From positions 1 to 17,504 of the forward strand of contig JAIXUZ010000362.1 in assembly GCA_027483285.1 (NCBI GenBank): a DNA stretch of 17,504 nt. The letters are read 5' to 3'. The notes under the pieces were generated by a model. That model was given only the letters and a program-made list of their open reading frames with translations, made no database searches and was not told the DNA's origin. The stretch's first letter is position 1, and each line of letters opens with the position of its first letter. The position numbers and the translations under genes were made by a program. This document shows positions 1 to 8,391 of the stretch, one piece after another. The DNA comes from Bacteroidota bacterium (GTDB lineage: Bacteria; Bacteroidota; Bacteroidia; CAMBQF01).

Positions 1-1164
1 AGCCAGGTGTGGATGAGCCACGGCGATACCATTACCAAGCTACCTGAAAATGCCAGCCTGATAGCTACTACAGAGAGTATACCTGTGGCAGCTTATAAAC
101 TGAATAACAAAGAAGTTTACGCTATACAGTTTCACCCAGAGGTGACGCATAGTACCGACGGCTTAACACTGCTAAAAAACTTTGTGGTTGATGTTTGCGG
201 TTGTACGCAATCGTTTACCCCCGCATCGTTTGTTGATACTACGGTGGCTGAGTTGAAAGAAAAACTAGGTAACGACCGTGTGGTGCTTGGTTTATCGGGC
301 GGTGTGGATAGTTCGGTAGCGGCGGCATTGCTAGACCGTGCCATTGGCGATAACCTGTTTTGCATTTTTGTAGATAACGGATTGCTGCGCAAAAACGAGT
401 TCGAAACCGTTTTAGAGGCCTATAAAGAAATGGGCCTAAATGTGATTGGTGTTGATGCCAGTCAGCGGTTTTACGATGCACTGGCCGGTTTGTCTGACCC
501 TGAAGAAAAACGCAAAGCCATTGGCAAAGCCTTTATTGAGGTGTTTGATATGGAGGCCCATAAAATAGAAGATGTGAAATGGCTGGGGCAAGGCACTATT
601 TATCCTGATGTAATTGAAAGTATGTCGGTTAAGGGGCCGTCGGCAACTATTAAAAGCCACCACAACGTAGGTGGTTTGCCTGATTTTATGAAACTACAGG
701 TGGTAGAACCGCTACGCATGTTGTTTAAAGACGAAGTGCGCCGTGTGGGCCGTACAATGGGCTTAACAGAGGAACGTTTGGGCCGCCACCCCTTCCCGGG
801 GCCGGGCTTAGCGATACGCATACTGGGCGATATTACTGCCGAGAAAGTACAGTTATTGCAAGAGGTTGACCATATATTTATTGAAGGCCTTAAAAACGAT
901 GGGCTGTACGATAGCGTATGGCAGGCAGGCGCAATCCTTCTACCTGTAAAATCTGTAGGGGTTATGGGCGATGAGCGTACGTACGAAAGTGCGGTTGCGT
1001 TACGTGCAGTAAGTTCGGTTGATGGGATGACAGCCGACTGGTGCCACCTACCTTACGAGTTTTTGGCTAAAATATCTAACGAAATAATAAACCGTGTAAA
1101 AGGGGTTAACCGCGTGGTGTATGACATCAGCAGCAAACCACCGGCTACTATTGAGTGGGAATAG
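1..1164 (+). CDS. guaA: GMP synthase (glutamine-hydrolysing), 3' part
   Basis: This enzyme makes GMP from XMP, ATP and glutamine in cytosolic purine synthesis. The frame is open at the left edge, so 387 residues remain of a family usually 510-525 long. The missing N-terminus includes the amidotransferase nucleophile Cys. What remains starts in the class I glutamine amidotransferase domain with QVWMSHGD, and FHPEVTHS (visible residues 44-51) supplies the catalytic His and Glu. Next come the ATP-pyrophosphatase P-loop SGGVDSS (99-105) and the dimerisation domain, ending in the family's characteristic SSKPPATIEWE. The stop is TAG, and no strong terminator follows in the 47 bases before the next gene. 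No frameshift or missing motif is seen. The identification is essentially certain. Confidence 0.97.
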   Translation, partial: SQVWMSHGDTITKLPENASLIATTESIPVAAYKLNNKEVYAIQFHPEVTHSTDGLTLLKNFVVDVCGCTQSFTPASFVDTTVAELKEKLGNDRVVLGLSGGVDSSVAAALLDRAIGDNLFCIFVDNGLLRKNEFETVLEAYKEMGLNVIGVDASQRFYDALAGLSDPEEKRKAIGKAFIEVFDMEAHKIEDVKWLGQGTIYPDVIESMSVKGPSATIKSHHNVGGLPDFMKLQVVEPLRMLFKDEVRRVGRTMGLTEERLGRHPFPGPGLAIRILGDITAEKVQLLQEVDHIFIEGLKNDGLYDSVWQAGAILLPVKSVGVMGDERTYESAVALRAVSSVDGMTADWCHLPYEFLAKISNEIINRVKGVNRVVYDISSKPPATIEWE

Positions 1165-1211
1165 TTTTAAACCTTTTCAGGTAGTTAAGTTATACTTATA
1201 AAACGTTTACT

Positions 1212-2639
1212 ATGCACAAGATTATTACTTGCATTTTATTTAGTATAACTCTTTCATTATCAGCTCAAACCTATACTTTAACAGTAAATAATGGCTATGG
1301 CGGTGGCAGCTACGCCGCTGGCGATACTGTTCATGTATATTGCAATGCCTACGATACCCTTACTGTATTTACCAATTGGACAGGCGATACTACTTTTTTG
1401 CAATATGCTGATGAATGGCATACTTGGCTTGTAATGCCTGCACAAAATGTAACTATATCAGCCAATTTTCAGCCCTTTTATATCCCCCTAAATTATGAGT
1501 TGATAAAGGGGCGCGACATTTTAAAGCCTATGTATTATGCTTTTCCTCCCAATATGAAAGGGGTGGTTTACCTGTTGCATGGCACAGGCGGCAGCGCCCG
1601 TGGTTGGCTTAGTTTAGAGAACCGCAAATTGGTAAACGATTTGTTGTATAATGGCTATGGTGTATTAATAACAGAGGCTGAAGAAAGTACCTTAAACCAA
1701 GACCTTAACAGCGATGGCAAAATACGCTGGCAAACCAATCCGGTAGATACCATCAACAACGTTGATTATGTCAATATCAAAATATTGACAGACACATTTA
1801 TCAATAGGGGCAGCTTTATTGCACAAACCAAACAGTTTAGCGTGGGCATGAGCAATGGTGGCTCATACTCCATATCATTATCTACCATTTATCAATTTAA
1901 GGCAGGGGTAAGCTATTGTGCCCAAGGCAACGAGCCTTTGTTTGATGTTACCAATACGCCCATACAGTTTTGCATGCAGCAAAATGACAACAATGAAAAT
2001 GTAGGCCCTATTGGCAATGCTAATGCACTGACCAATTCTAACACGTTAATAAGCAGGGGCATTTGCAGCCGTTATTATAGCAACCCGCAAAACCCATTAT
2101 ACCCCGAGCGTTTTGCCCGCATAGCCGGAATTACCATCCAAAAATCGCAACAAATTTTTAATGATTTGCAAAGTAACGGTTGCCTGTTGCCGGGCAATTT
2201 TATGAAATTTGCCGGCGATAGTGTAGCAGCTATTGTATTGGCTAACCAAGCCAACTGGCCATCGCTGCAAGGGTTAACCGGCACACAGCTTGCCGATATT
2301 ATAAACCAAATTAATTGCAGTTTTACAGCACACCAGTTTTTTAGCGATTTTAATAAACGAACCATTGAGTTTTTAAATTATCAATGCAGTATTCCCAATA
2401 CTATTACCGAAGACACGGTACAAGAAAAAAACTGCTTGTTCCCCAACCCTACAAATGGTTTGGTGTATGCTAATTGCTATACGGGTAAGCTTATAATAGA
2501 TGTATTAAATAATTCGGGGCAAAAAGTACTTTCATCGCCAGGGTTTCCAATAAATGTAAGCACGTTGCCACATGGTTTATACTTTGTAAGAATATTTACT
2601 GATAAAGGAGTAAACCATCAAAAAATAGTGGTTCAGTAA
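1212..2639 (+). CDS. secreted alpha/beta-hydrolase (esterase-like) with T9SS sorting domain
   Basis: The 475-residue product has a signal peptide (residues 1-18, ending LSLSAQ). Residues 20-86 are a small beta domain (NNGYGGGSYAAGDTV ... NWTGDT ... MPAQNVTISANF) resembling divergent InlB B-repeat modules. An alpha/beta-hydrolase core follows: oxyanion-type HGTGG (123-127) and nucleophile elbow GMSNGG with Ser214. His374 (FTAHQFF) is a candidate catalytic His and the acid is unclear. This resembles the polyhydroxybutyrate-depolymerase/feruloyl-esterase LpqC-like group, but the substrate cannot be read. Residues about 408-475 (LFPNPTNG ... LPHGLYFVRIF ... KIVVQ) are a type A Por sorting domain, so export through the type IX system to the surface or medium is expected. 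The gene stands alone between guaA and the convergent DUF3606 gene. Confidence 0.8.
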   Translation: MHKIITCILFSITLSLSAQTYTLTVNNGYGGGSYAAGDTVHVYCNAYDTLTVFTNWTGDTTFLQYADEWHTWLVMPAQNVTISANFQPFYIPLNYELIKGRDILKPMYYAFPPNMKGVVYLLHGTGGSARGWLSLENRKLVNDLLYNGYGVLITEAEESTLNQDLNSDGKIRWQTNPVDTINNVDYVNIKILTDTFINRGSFIAQTKQFSVGMSNGGSYSISLSTIYQFKAGVSYCAQGNEPLFDVTNTPIQFCMQQNDNNENVGPIGNANALTNSNTLISRGICSRYYSNPQNPLYPERFARIAGITIQKSQQIFNDLQSNGCLLPGNFMKFAGDSVAAIVLANQANWPSLQGLTGTQLADIINQINCSFTAHQFFSDFNKRTIEFLNYQCSIPNTITEDTVQEKNCLFPNPTNGLVYANCYTGKLIIDVLNNSGQKVLSSPGFPINVSTLPHGLYFVRIFTDKGVNHQKIVVQ

Positions 2640-2673
2640 TATTAAACCATTACAGGAATTATATAAGAATTAA

Positions 2674-2856
2674 CTAACCCTTAAGTAACTTGTGCTCTAA
2701 GTGCTGCTCTACATAACGCACAGGTTTGCCTACGTGTGCTACGGCAGCTAAAATTTCTTTAGGAGTAACATGGAATCGTTTTGCCCAAAAAGCAACCTCT
2801 TCTTCATCGTTAATGTTGATCCAGGTTTTTGCAAGATAATTTTCTTTGTGTGGCAT
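2674..2856 (-). CDS. small DUF3606-family protein
   Basis: This 60-residue protein has the DUF3606 pattern: an N-terminal basic stretch, a helix with E-E-V-x-F-W-A-K-R-F, then VTPKEILAAVAHVG and a final V-x-x-H-L segment. The family is small, cytoplasmic and of unknown function, widespread in Bacteroidota and Proteobacteria. The ATG is the only start that keeps the whole domain. The gene converges on the upstream esterase gene with only 34 bases between stops. An exact minus-strand TAnnTTTG box (2931-2938) lies about 75 bases upstream. The length matches the family; the domain call is from pattern recognition only. Confidence 0.72.
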   Translation of the reverse strand: MPHKENYLAKTWININDEEEVAFWAKRFHVTPKEILAAVAHVGKPVRYVEQHLEHKLLKG

Positions 2857-2922
2857 AACGATGAAGATTAAAAAGTTAAGACAGAAGAAAACCCATACAA
2901 ATACAAAACCTCCCTTGCCTAT

Positions 2923-2938
2923 TATATTTGCAAATATA
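2923..2938. promoter_or_regulatory. 16-base palindrome made of two opposed -7 boxes
   Basis: TATATTTGCAAATATA is a perfect inverted repeat. Each half is an exact Bacteroidota -7 element (TAnnTTTG), one per strand, so the site could start transcription both towards the DUF3606 gene (minus) and the beta-CASP gene (plus). No convincing -33 TTTG was found at the right distance on either side. An operator is therefore an equally good reading. Confidence 0.45.
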
Positions 2939-3017
2939 GGCTATTTCTAAGGACTTTTGGCGTATTAACCAAATCATCAGGTAATTATTTTTTCAAAACA
3001 AATACTAGCAAATAATG

Positions 3018-3025
3018 TAGCTTTG
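3018..3025 (+). promoter_or_regulatory. -7 promoter element for the beta-CASP nuclease gene
   Basis: TAGCTTTG matches TAnnTTTG exactly and ends 6 bases before the ATG at 3032. Transcription would begin at or next to the start codon, giving a leaderless or nearly leaderless mRNA, which suits the absence of a Shine-Dalgarno. A good -33 element is not visible, so this is a moderate call. Confidence 0.45.
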
Positions 3026-3031
3026 CTATAG

Positions 3032-4435
3032 ATGAAAGTTACATTTTACGGTGCAGCGCGGACAGTTACCGGCAGCAAGCACATGATTACAACCATTGGC
3101 GGAAAAAAAATATTGCTAGACTGCGGCCTTTTTCAAAGTAAGGGAACAGAAGAGCTTAACCTCCATTTTGGTTTCAACCCGGCGGAGGTTGATTATGTTA
3201 TCCTGTCGCACGCGCACATAGACCATAGCGGGGCATTGCCTATGCTGGTTAAACAAGGCTTTAGCGGGCCTATATATTGCACCCGCGCTACATACGACCT
3301 ATGCCGTATAATGCTTGCCGACAGTGCAAAAATCCAGGAAAGTGATATAGCCTATATAAATAAGAAGCGGGCGGCTAAAAACCTGGAACCGCGAGAACCA
3401 TTGTATAGCCAAGACGATGTGGAAGCCTGCATTAAGCTGTTTCGCTATAAGGAAAAGTACACCGAGTGGTATACGCTGGATGATGAACTGGAGGTTTGCT
3501 TTACCGATGCCGGGCATATACTGGGCAGCGCGTGTGTTAACCTGAAAATACGTGAGGGGCACGATAAGGTACTACACCTTTTATTCTCTGGCGACGTAGG
3601 CCGCCCCGGCGACCTTATATTACGCGACCCTGAGAAGACTTTTCAAGCCGACTATATTATTTGCGAAAGCACCTATGGTAACCGTCTGCACGAGCCAAGG
3701 GTAAATACCCGCGAAAACCTGCTGAAGATAGTTACCGATACCTGCGTAAAGCGCAAGGGGAAAATCATCATCCCTGCCTTTAGCCTTGGCCGCACCCAAG
3801 AATTAGTATATACCCTGGACCGTATGCGCACCGAAGGGTTGCTGCCCGATATTAAGGTGTATGTTGACAGTCCGCTATCTATAAACGCTACAGGCATAAT
3901 GCGCAACCACCCGGAGTGTTTTAACGCCGACATATTGGAGTATATGAAGCACGATACAGATCCATTTGGGTTTAACAACCTTATATATATTCAAAATGTG
4001 GAAGACTCTATCAGGTTGAATAGCCTTGATGAGCCTTCTATAATTATCTCCTCATCGGGCATGATGGAGGCGGGCCGCATAAAGCACCATATAAAAAACA
4101 ATATTGGCGACAGCAAGAACACTATTTTGATAGTAGGCTTTGTGCCTGCCAACACCCTTGGCGACCGTTTGTTGAAAGGGGCCGATGAGGTTAAAATATT
4201 TGGCAAAGAATACAAAGTGGAAGCCGAAATAAAAGAGCTGCAAGCCTTTAGCGCCCATGCCGATTATGAAGAGCTTTTTGACTGGCTAAAGCCACAGAAC
4301 CCCAAAAAGGTAAAACGCTTCTTTTTAGTGCATGGTGAGTACGATGCGCAACAGGCATTTAAAGAAAAGTTGCTTGCCCACGGATTTAATAATATTGAAA
4401 TACCCGAGCGCGAGGATAGTTTTGATTTGACATAG
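3032..4435 (+). CDS. beta-CASP metallo-beta-lactamase-fold RNA hydrolase
   Basis: This 467-residue protein is of the CPSF73/YSH1-like exonuclease group, zinc-dependent nucleases that usually act on RNA in the cytoplasm. Metallo-beta-lactamase motifs are in order: the N-terminal Asp in LLDCG (30), HAHIDH (60-65), the His in DAGHILGSA, and the Asp in FSGDVGR. The beta-CASP insert follows, with motif A around ICESTYGNR, motif B FSAHADYEEL and motif C FLVHGEYDA near the C-terminus. Length and domain order are normal for the bacterial single-domain members, and all metal ligands look present. It starts with the family-typical MKVTFYGAARTVTGS. Neither neighbour is obviously in the same pathway. The RNA target in Bacteroidota is not known to me. 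Confidence 0.9.
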   Translation: MKVTFYGAARTVTGSKHMITTIGGKKILLDCGLFQSKGTEELNLHFGFNPAEVDYVILSHAHIDHSGALPMLVKQGFSGPIYCTRATYDLCRIMLADSAKIQESDIAYINKKRAAKNLEPREPLYSQDDVEACIKLFRYKEKYTEWYTLDDELEVCFTDAGHILGSACVNLKIREGHDKVLHLLFSGDVGRPGDLILRDPEKTFQADYIICESTYGNRLHEPRVNTRENLLKIVTDTCVKRKGKIIIPAFSLGRTQELVYTLDRMRTEGLLPDIKVYVDSPLSINATGIMRNHPECFNADILEYMKHDTDPFGFNNLIYIQNVEDSIRLNSLDEPSIIISSSGMMEAGRIKHHIKNNIGDSKNTILIVGFVPANTLGDRLLKGADEVKIFGKEYKVEAEIKELQAFSAHADYEELFDWLKPQNPKKVKRFFLVHGEYDAQQAFKEKLLAHGFNNIEIPEREDSFDLT

Positions 4436-4458
4436 GGGGTGTTGAGGTTGTATCTTTG
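4426..4458 (+). promoter_or_regulatory. strong-looking promoter at the end of the beta-CASP gene
   Basis: TTTG (4426-4429), 21 bases, then TATCTTTG (4451-4458) is among the best consensus promoters in the window. The -33 box lies inside the last codons of the upstream gene. It points into the repeat-rich gap, about 380 bases before the next start codon, so its transcript would have a long leader or be a separate small RNA. Confidence 0.55.
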
Positions 4459-4583
4459 TATTTTTTGGGGAGAGTGGTTGGGTAGTTGAGTGGCAAAGTG
4501 GATAAGTGGTGAAGTTGAATAATAGATAAAGAGATAAAGAGATAAAAAATTAAAGAATGTTAAACCGAAGTAAAACTCAAAAA

Positions 4584-4835
4584 TTTGCTACAATAGAAAG
4601 GGTTTGGGTGTGAACTAGGAGATCCCGCATCAAGTGCGGGATGACATTATGAAATATTGAATTTTTGCTACAACAGAAGGTGGTTGGGCTGTATTGTATG
4701 TTGAAAAAGACATCCCGTCAAAGCACAGCTTTACCCCCCCCTCAAGAGGGGATAAATAATTAGTTAAAGTTTTACTTTAAGTAGGCGGTTAAAAAAGGAA
4801 GAAATAAAAGTTTAAAATTTATTACAATAGCAAGG
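4584..4835 (+). repeat. three imperfect copies of an 18-base motif
   Basis: Copies lie at 4584-4601 (TTTGCTACAATAGAAAGG), 4664-4680 (TTTGCTACAACAGAAGG) and 4818-4835 (TTTATTACAATAGCAAGG). The first and third agree at 15 of 18 positions. The third ends 2 bases before the TTG start codon of the downstream gene. Their role is unknown. Confidence 0.5.
4618..4644. repeat. dispersed palindromic repeat, copy 1 (REP-like)
   Basis: The hairpin has arms ATCCCGCA and TGCGGGAT around TCAAG (4622-4642). The 27-base stretch recurs with a single mismatch at 17358-17384. It is not followed by a T-run, so a dispersed intergenic palindrome is more likely than an intrinsic terminator. Confidence 0.75.
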
Positions 4836-4837
4836 CT

Positions 4838-6862
4838 TTGAGCAAGGATAAAAAATACACTAACAAGTTAATAGATGAGACCAGTCCGTACCTGTTGCAG
4901 CATGCTTATAACCCGGTAGCCTGGTACCCTTGGGGCGAGGAAGCGCTGGCAAAGGCAAAGGCGGAGAATAAGATGTTGCTGGTGAGTGTGGGCTACTCGG
5001 CCTGCCACTGGTGCCACGTTATGGAACGGGAGTGTTTTGAGAATGAGGAGGTGGCGGCATTGATGAATGAATATTTCATCAACATAAAAGTAGACAGGGA
5101 AGAACGTCCTGATATTGACCAGGTGTATATGAGCGCTGTGCAGCTTATGACCGGCCGCGGAGGATGGCCCCTAAACTGCATTACCCTGCCCGATGGAAGG
5201 CCTATATATGGGGGTACTTACTTCCCCAAAGACCAATGGATGAATATTTTGAAGCAGATGGCGGAGATATTTATCTACGAGCGGGAACGGGCCAACGACT
5301 ACGCTGCCAAGTTGACGGAAGGAGTTGCTTTGAGTGGGCTGGCTATTAAAAGCACTACAACTGACAACAACTGGGAGGGGATATTGAACGACACTGTTGC
5401 TGCATGGATACACAACATGGATAATGTGGAGGGCGGCCCTGCCAGGGCACCGAAGTTTCCATTACCCAACAACTACCTGTTTTTGCTACGCTACGCTAAC
5501 CTATATAAGAATGAGGGATTGCTTAGCCATGTAAACCTTACGCTGAAAAAGATGGCATATGGAGGGATATACGACCAGGTTGGCGGTGGCTTTGCGCGCT
5601 ACTCGGTAGATGGTTTTTGGAAAGTACCCCATTTTGAAAAGATGTTGTACGACAATGCCCAGTTGGTATCGTTGTACGCGGAAGCTTATAAGGCTACCGG
5701 CATTGCCTTATACAAGGAAGTTGTTGATGAAACGCTGGGCTTTATAGCACGTGAGCTGACATCTTCTGAAGGGTTGTTTTACTCGGCACTGGATGCCGAC
5801 AGCGAGGGTGAAGAGGGCAAATTTTATGTGTGGAAGAAAGAGGAGATTGAGGCATTACTTGGTGCTGATTTTGCCCTGTTTGCCGACTATTACAATATAA
5901 ATGACGAGGGCTTTTGGGAGCATGGAAACTACATCCTACTAAGGAAAGAGGACGAAGAAACGATAGCTGCCAAGCATGGAATATCAGTAGAGAGCTTAAA
6001 AGAAAAAGTTAGTGCGTGGAAAGGCTTGTTGCTTACTGAAAGGGCTAAACGCGTGCGCCCGGGGTTAGATGATAAGAGCCTTGCATCGTGGAATGCTTTG
6101 ATGATAAGGGGCTATGCCGATGCCTATAAATACCTTGGGACACAAGCCTACCTTGATACTGCCATTGCTGCCATGCAGGTATTTGAAAGTAAATACACAC
6201 AGGCCGATGGGCTGCTTTACCATAACTATAAAGAAGGCCGCAGCACTATTAACGGTTTTTTAGAGGACTATTGCTTTGCCATTGATGCTTATGTGGCGCT
6301 GTATGAAAACACCTTTGAGGCTGGCTATATTAACAAAGCTGTTGCCCTTGCGGAGAGCTGCTATGCCCACTTTGCCGATACCCAAACGGGGATGTTCTTT
6401 TTTACCCCTGCCAGCCAAACGGACCTGATAGCCCGTAAAATGGAAGTGCATGATAATGTTATACCGGCATCAAACTCAGCATTGGCAAGGAGTTTATATA
6501 CCTTATTCCAACTAACAGGTACAATTAAATACCGTGACACCGCCATGCAAATGCTTAACAATATTGCTGAAGATATGCCCGGCTACGGCGGGGGCTACTC
6601 AAATTGGGGGCTGTTGGCGTTACAGTTAGCTAAACCGTTTTATGAGGTTGTGATAACAGGGGATAATGCTATGGAATTTGCCATTAAGGTAAACGCTACC
6701 TATCTGCAAAACACATTAGTAGCCGCGGCTAAAAATGACGAACCCCTTGATGTATTCAAGGGGCGCCAAAAACAGGGAGAAACCCTGGTGTATGTTTGCC
6801 AAAACAATACCTGCCAAGCCCCTGTTAAAACAGTTGCCGAGGCATTGTCCGGTATTATTTAG
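4838..6862 (+). CDS. DUF255/YyaL-type thioredoxin-fold protein with six-hairpin domain
   Basis: This 674-residue protein is of the family that includes bacterial YyaL and animal SPATA20. The N-terminal thioredoxin-like DUF255 domain (about 1-170) shows the family signature NKLIDETSPYLLQHAYNPV, the CHWC redox-type motif (Cys56, Cys59), DREERPDID and GGWPLN. The remaining ~500 residues resemble an alpha/alpha six-hairpin glycosidase or epimerase barrel (VPHFEKMLYDNAQL, GLDDKSLASWNALM, NGFLEDYCF). The biochemical role is not established. TTG is chosen as start because the frame has no ATG between the upstream stop at 4805 and residue 46, already inside the conserved domain, and translation from TTG gives the family-like MSKDKKYTNK. 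No Shine-Dalgarno is visible. The 3' end overlaps the convergent neighbour by 8 bases. Confidence 0.88.
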   Translation: MSKDKKYTNKLIDETSPYLLQHAYNPVAWYPWGEEALAKAKAENKMLLVSVGYSACHWCHVMERECFENEEVAALMNEYFINIKVDREERPDIDQVYMSAVQLMTGRGGWPLNCITLPDGRPIYGGTYFPKDQWMNILKQMAEIFIYERERANDYAAKLTEGVALSGLAIKSTTTDNNWEGILNDTVAAWIHNMDNVEGGPARAPKFPLPNNYLFLLRYANLYKNEGLLSHVNLTLKKMAYGGIYDQVGGGFARYSVDGFWKVPHFEKMLYDNAQLVSLYAEAYKATGIALYKEVVDETLGFIARELTSSEGLFYSALDADSEGEEGKFYVWKKEEIEALLGADFALFADYYNINDEGFWEHGNYILLRKEDEETIAAKHGISVESLKEKVSAWKGLLLTERAKRVRPGLDDKSLASWNALMIRGYADAYKYLGTQAYLDTAIAAMQVFESKYTQADGLLYHNYKEGRSTINGFLEDYCFAIDAYVALYENTFEAGYINKAVALAESCYAHFADTQTGMFFFTPASQTDLIARKMEVHDNVIPASNSALARSLYTLFQLTGTIKYRDTAMQMLNNIAEDMPGYGGGYSNWGLLALQLAKPFYEVVITGDNAMEFAIKVNATYLQNTLVAAAKNDEPLDVFKGRQKQGETLVYVCQNNTCQAPVKTVAEALSGII

Positions 6863-8054
6863 CTTCGATAGAAGAAGTATTGATGATAAAGTATATGTCG
6901 TGGGTAAGTTTCATTCCCCCGGTCATATGGCTGTTCTTTGACATAGGTGCTTTTATAATAGACTTGTCGCCAAAACTACAAACGTACTCAACGTAGTACT
7001 TGTACATTTTAGGGCGGTTTGTCTGGCGGTCGGCAAAGCCACTAATAGCTGAAGGCCAATTAGTTTCGTTAGCATATTTGGCAATATCAGTATACACAGC
7101 ACGGCCAACGGCTGCGATTATATCTTTAGAGTCGCTTGGCTCAAAGCTGTAGGTAGAGTACATATCGCCAAAGTTGATAACCTCAATAGGGCCACCTTGG
7201 GTAAAAGAACTGCTGCCAATTTTGGTTGAGCTAATGGCGATATTACCATTGCCGCTGCCACCAAAATCAACACTAGAGGCTTCTATAACAAAATAGATGT
7301 CATGTGTAAGCCTCATGCCGCCTTTCATGTGTCCGTTGCTGCTAACAGGGGCAACCAGTACAGCTTTATTATCGCCAAAGCGGCACACAAGCTCTACCGC
7401 ATAGTTGTACATTTTTGGTCGGTTGGTCTGACGATCTTCAAAGCCACTAATATCAGCGGGCCAGTTGTCTTCGTGCGCATAGGTTTTAATATCGTTAAAC
7501 TTTGATGAGCCAACGGCATCTTTAATATCATCCTCGTCTGACGGGCCAAAGCTGTAGGTTGAGTATAGGTCGCCAAAATTAGTAACCGTTACCCCTTCTC
7601 CAGCCACAATGCCATTGGTAACAACATTAAGGCCGCCACTTGAAGGTTTATCAAAGCTAACGCCATCTTCTCCAATAATGAAGTAGATGGTTTTGCTGGG
7701 TTTCATGTTTCTAGGCATGGTGCGGTTTTCGCCCTCAGGAACCCGAAGTAACACCTTGTTATCTCCAAAGCGGCATACAAAATAGGTGGTATAATTTTTA
7801 ATATACGCCTCGTTATCAAAAAAGGCAGTAAGGTTGCTCATACCATCAGGAAAATCCTCCTCACGGCACGATGCATCAATCCTGCTAAACTCATCAGCGC
7901 CAACAATGCCGGTTATTTTATCCTCATCAGCAGGAGTAAACTTGTATGTGGTATACATGCTGCCTGGCTTAATAATATAAGCTGCATCGCCACGGTCTTG
8001 TGCATTAAGTAGCGCAGGAGCCACTAAAAGGAAGAGAAAAAAAAGCTTCTTCAT
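6855..8054 (-). CDS. exported protein with three tandem copies of an unrecognised domain
   Basis: The 399-residue product begins with a clear signal peptide (MKKLFFLFLLVAPALLNAQ) and is otherwise three copies of a roughly 105-residue unit at about 31-134, 161-264 and 296-397. They are joined by Gly/Ser-rich linkers. Each copy opens with G-x-M/L-Y-(S/T)-T-Y-x-F, has a W/F-P and aromatic-rich middle, then a V-C-x-F-G-D-(N/K) motif (Cys94, Cys224, Cys359), and closes with (D/T)-I-Y-F-(V/I)-I. Copies 2 and 3 share identical DRQTNRPKMY and are closer to each other than to copy 1. With one Cys per repeat, internal disulphide pairing is not forced. No T9SS tail, lipobox or transmembrane helix is visible, so it is probably periplasmic. 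I do not recognise the domain. An adhesive or ligand-binding beta-rich module is possible but unproven. Confidence 0.8.
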   Translation of the reverse strand: MKKLFFLFLLVAPALLNAQDRGDAAYIIKPGSMYTTYKFTPADEDKITGIVGADEFSRIDASCREEDFPDGMSNLTAFFDNEAYIKNYTTYFVCRFGDNKVLLRVPEGENRTMPRNMKPSKTIYFIIGEDGVSFDKPSSGGLNVVTNGIVAGEGVTVTNFGDLYSTYSFGPSDEDDIKDAVGSSKFNDIKTYAHEDNWPADISGFEDRQTNRPKMYNYAVELVCRFGDNKAVLVAPVSSNGHMKGGMRLTHDIYFVIEASSVDFGGSGNGNIAISSTKIGSSSFTQGGPIEVINFGDMYSTYSFEPSDSKDIIAAVGRAVYTDIAKYANETNWPSAISGFADRQTNRPKMYKYYVEYVCSFGDKSIIKAPMSKNSHMTGGMKLTHDIYFIINTSSIEAK

Positions 8055-8391
8055 AGGTATTTTTATTTTGATGCAAAATAGTGATTACTTGTGTATTGCA
8101 AGCTTTAGGTACCGCGGAAAGTTAACGAGATGGTATTTGCCTTATGGAATATAGATCGGTATTTAGCATATAGGGCTTCCAAAGCGAAAAATTATTTCTT
8201 TGGTTTTAAGCATACTCTGACAATACAAACCAAAAAGCCGGTGAGTGGCTGGTCCTTTCAAACTATAAAACTTAACCCAGAAATTTCATCCCAAAATTTA
8301 ATGCAGTATAATGCTTAACAATGCTATTTTGTATATACAAAAACAGACTCAAGGGAAATATTTTAAAAACGGATAATTCAGGATTATCAAT
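8055..8391. other. gene-free stretch upstream of the triple-repeat protein
   Basis: A 62-codon frame (8130-8318, plus strand) is the only notable ORF; it has no recognisable motif and a poor start context, and I do not call it a gene. On the minus strand a degenerate promoter, TTG (8099-8101) then 18 bases then TATTTTG (8074-8080), could serve the exported repeat protein. Nothing else is seen. Confidence 0.4.

Larger units (their letters stand above)
4459..4837. other. gene-free gap with several kinds of repeat
   Basis: No credible ORF is seen. The gap holds a short GAGATAAA-type tandem run (4524-4546), three imperfect copies of an 18-base motif, a REP-like palindrome, a C-run hairpin with stem CCCCT/AGGGG (4738-4751), and an inverted repeat TTAAAGT-ttt-ACTTTAA (4764-4780). 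The density of short repeats looks like an accumulated intergenic repeat region rather than a decayed gene. Confidence 0.6.

Noticed and set aside
4438..4444. GGTGTTG between the -33 and -7 boxes of the 4.4 kb promoter as a MerR operator
   Set aside because: Only one half-site is present with no CAACACC partner; a 7-base match is expected by chance at this scale.
4524..4546. GAGATAAA tandem repeat as a possible CRISPR-like or iteron array
   Set aside because: The unit is 8 bases with no spacers and under three copies; it is a simple low-complexity run.
8130..8318. 62-codon plus-strand ORF upstream of the triple-repeat protein
   Set aside because: It has no recognisable domain, no promoter or ribosome-binding context, and lies in the promoter region of the minus-strand gene; most likely chance.
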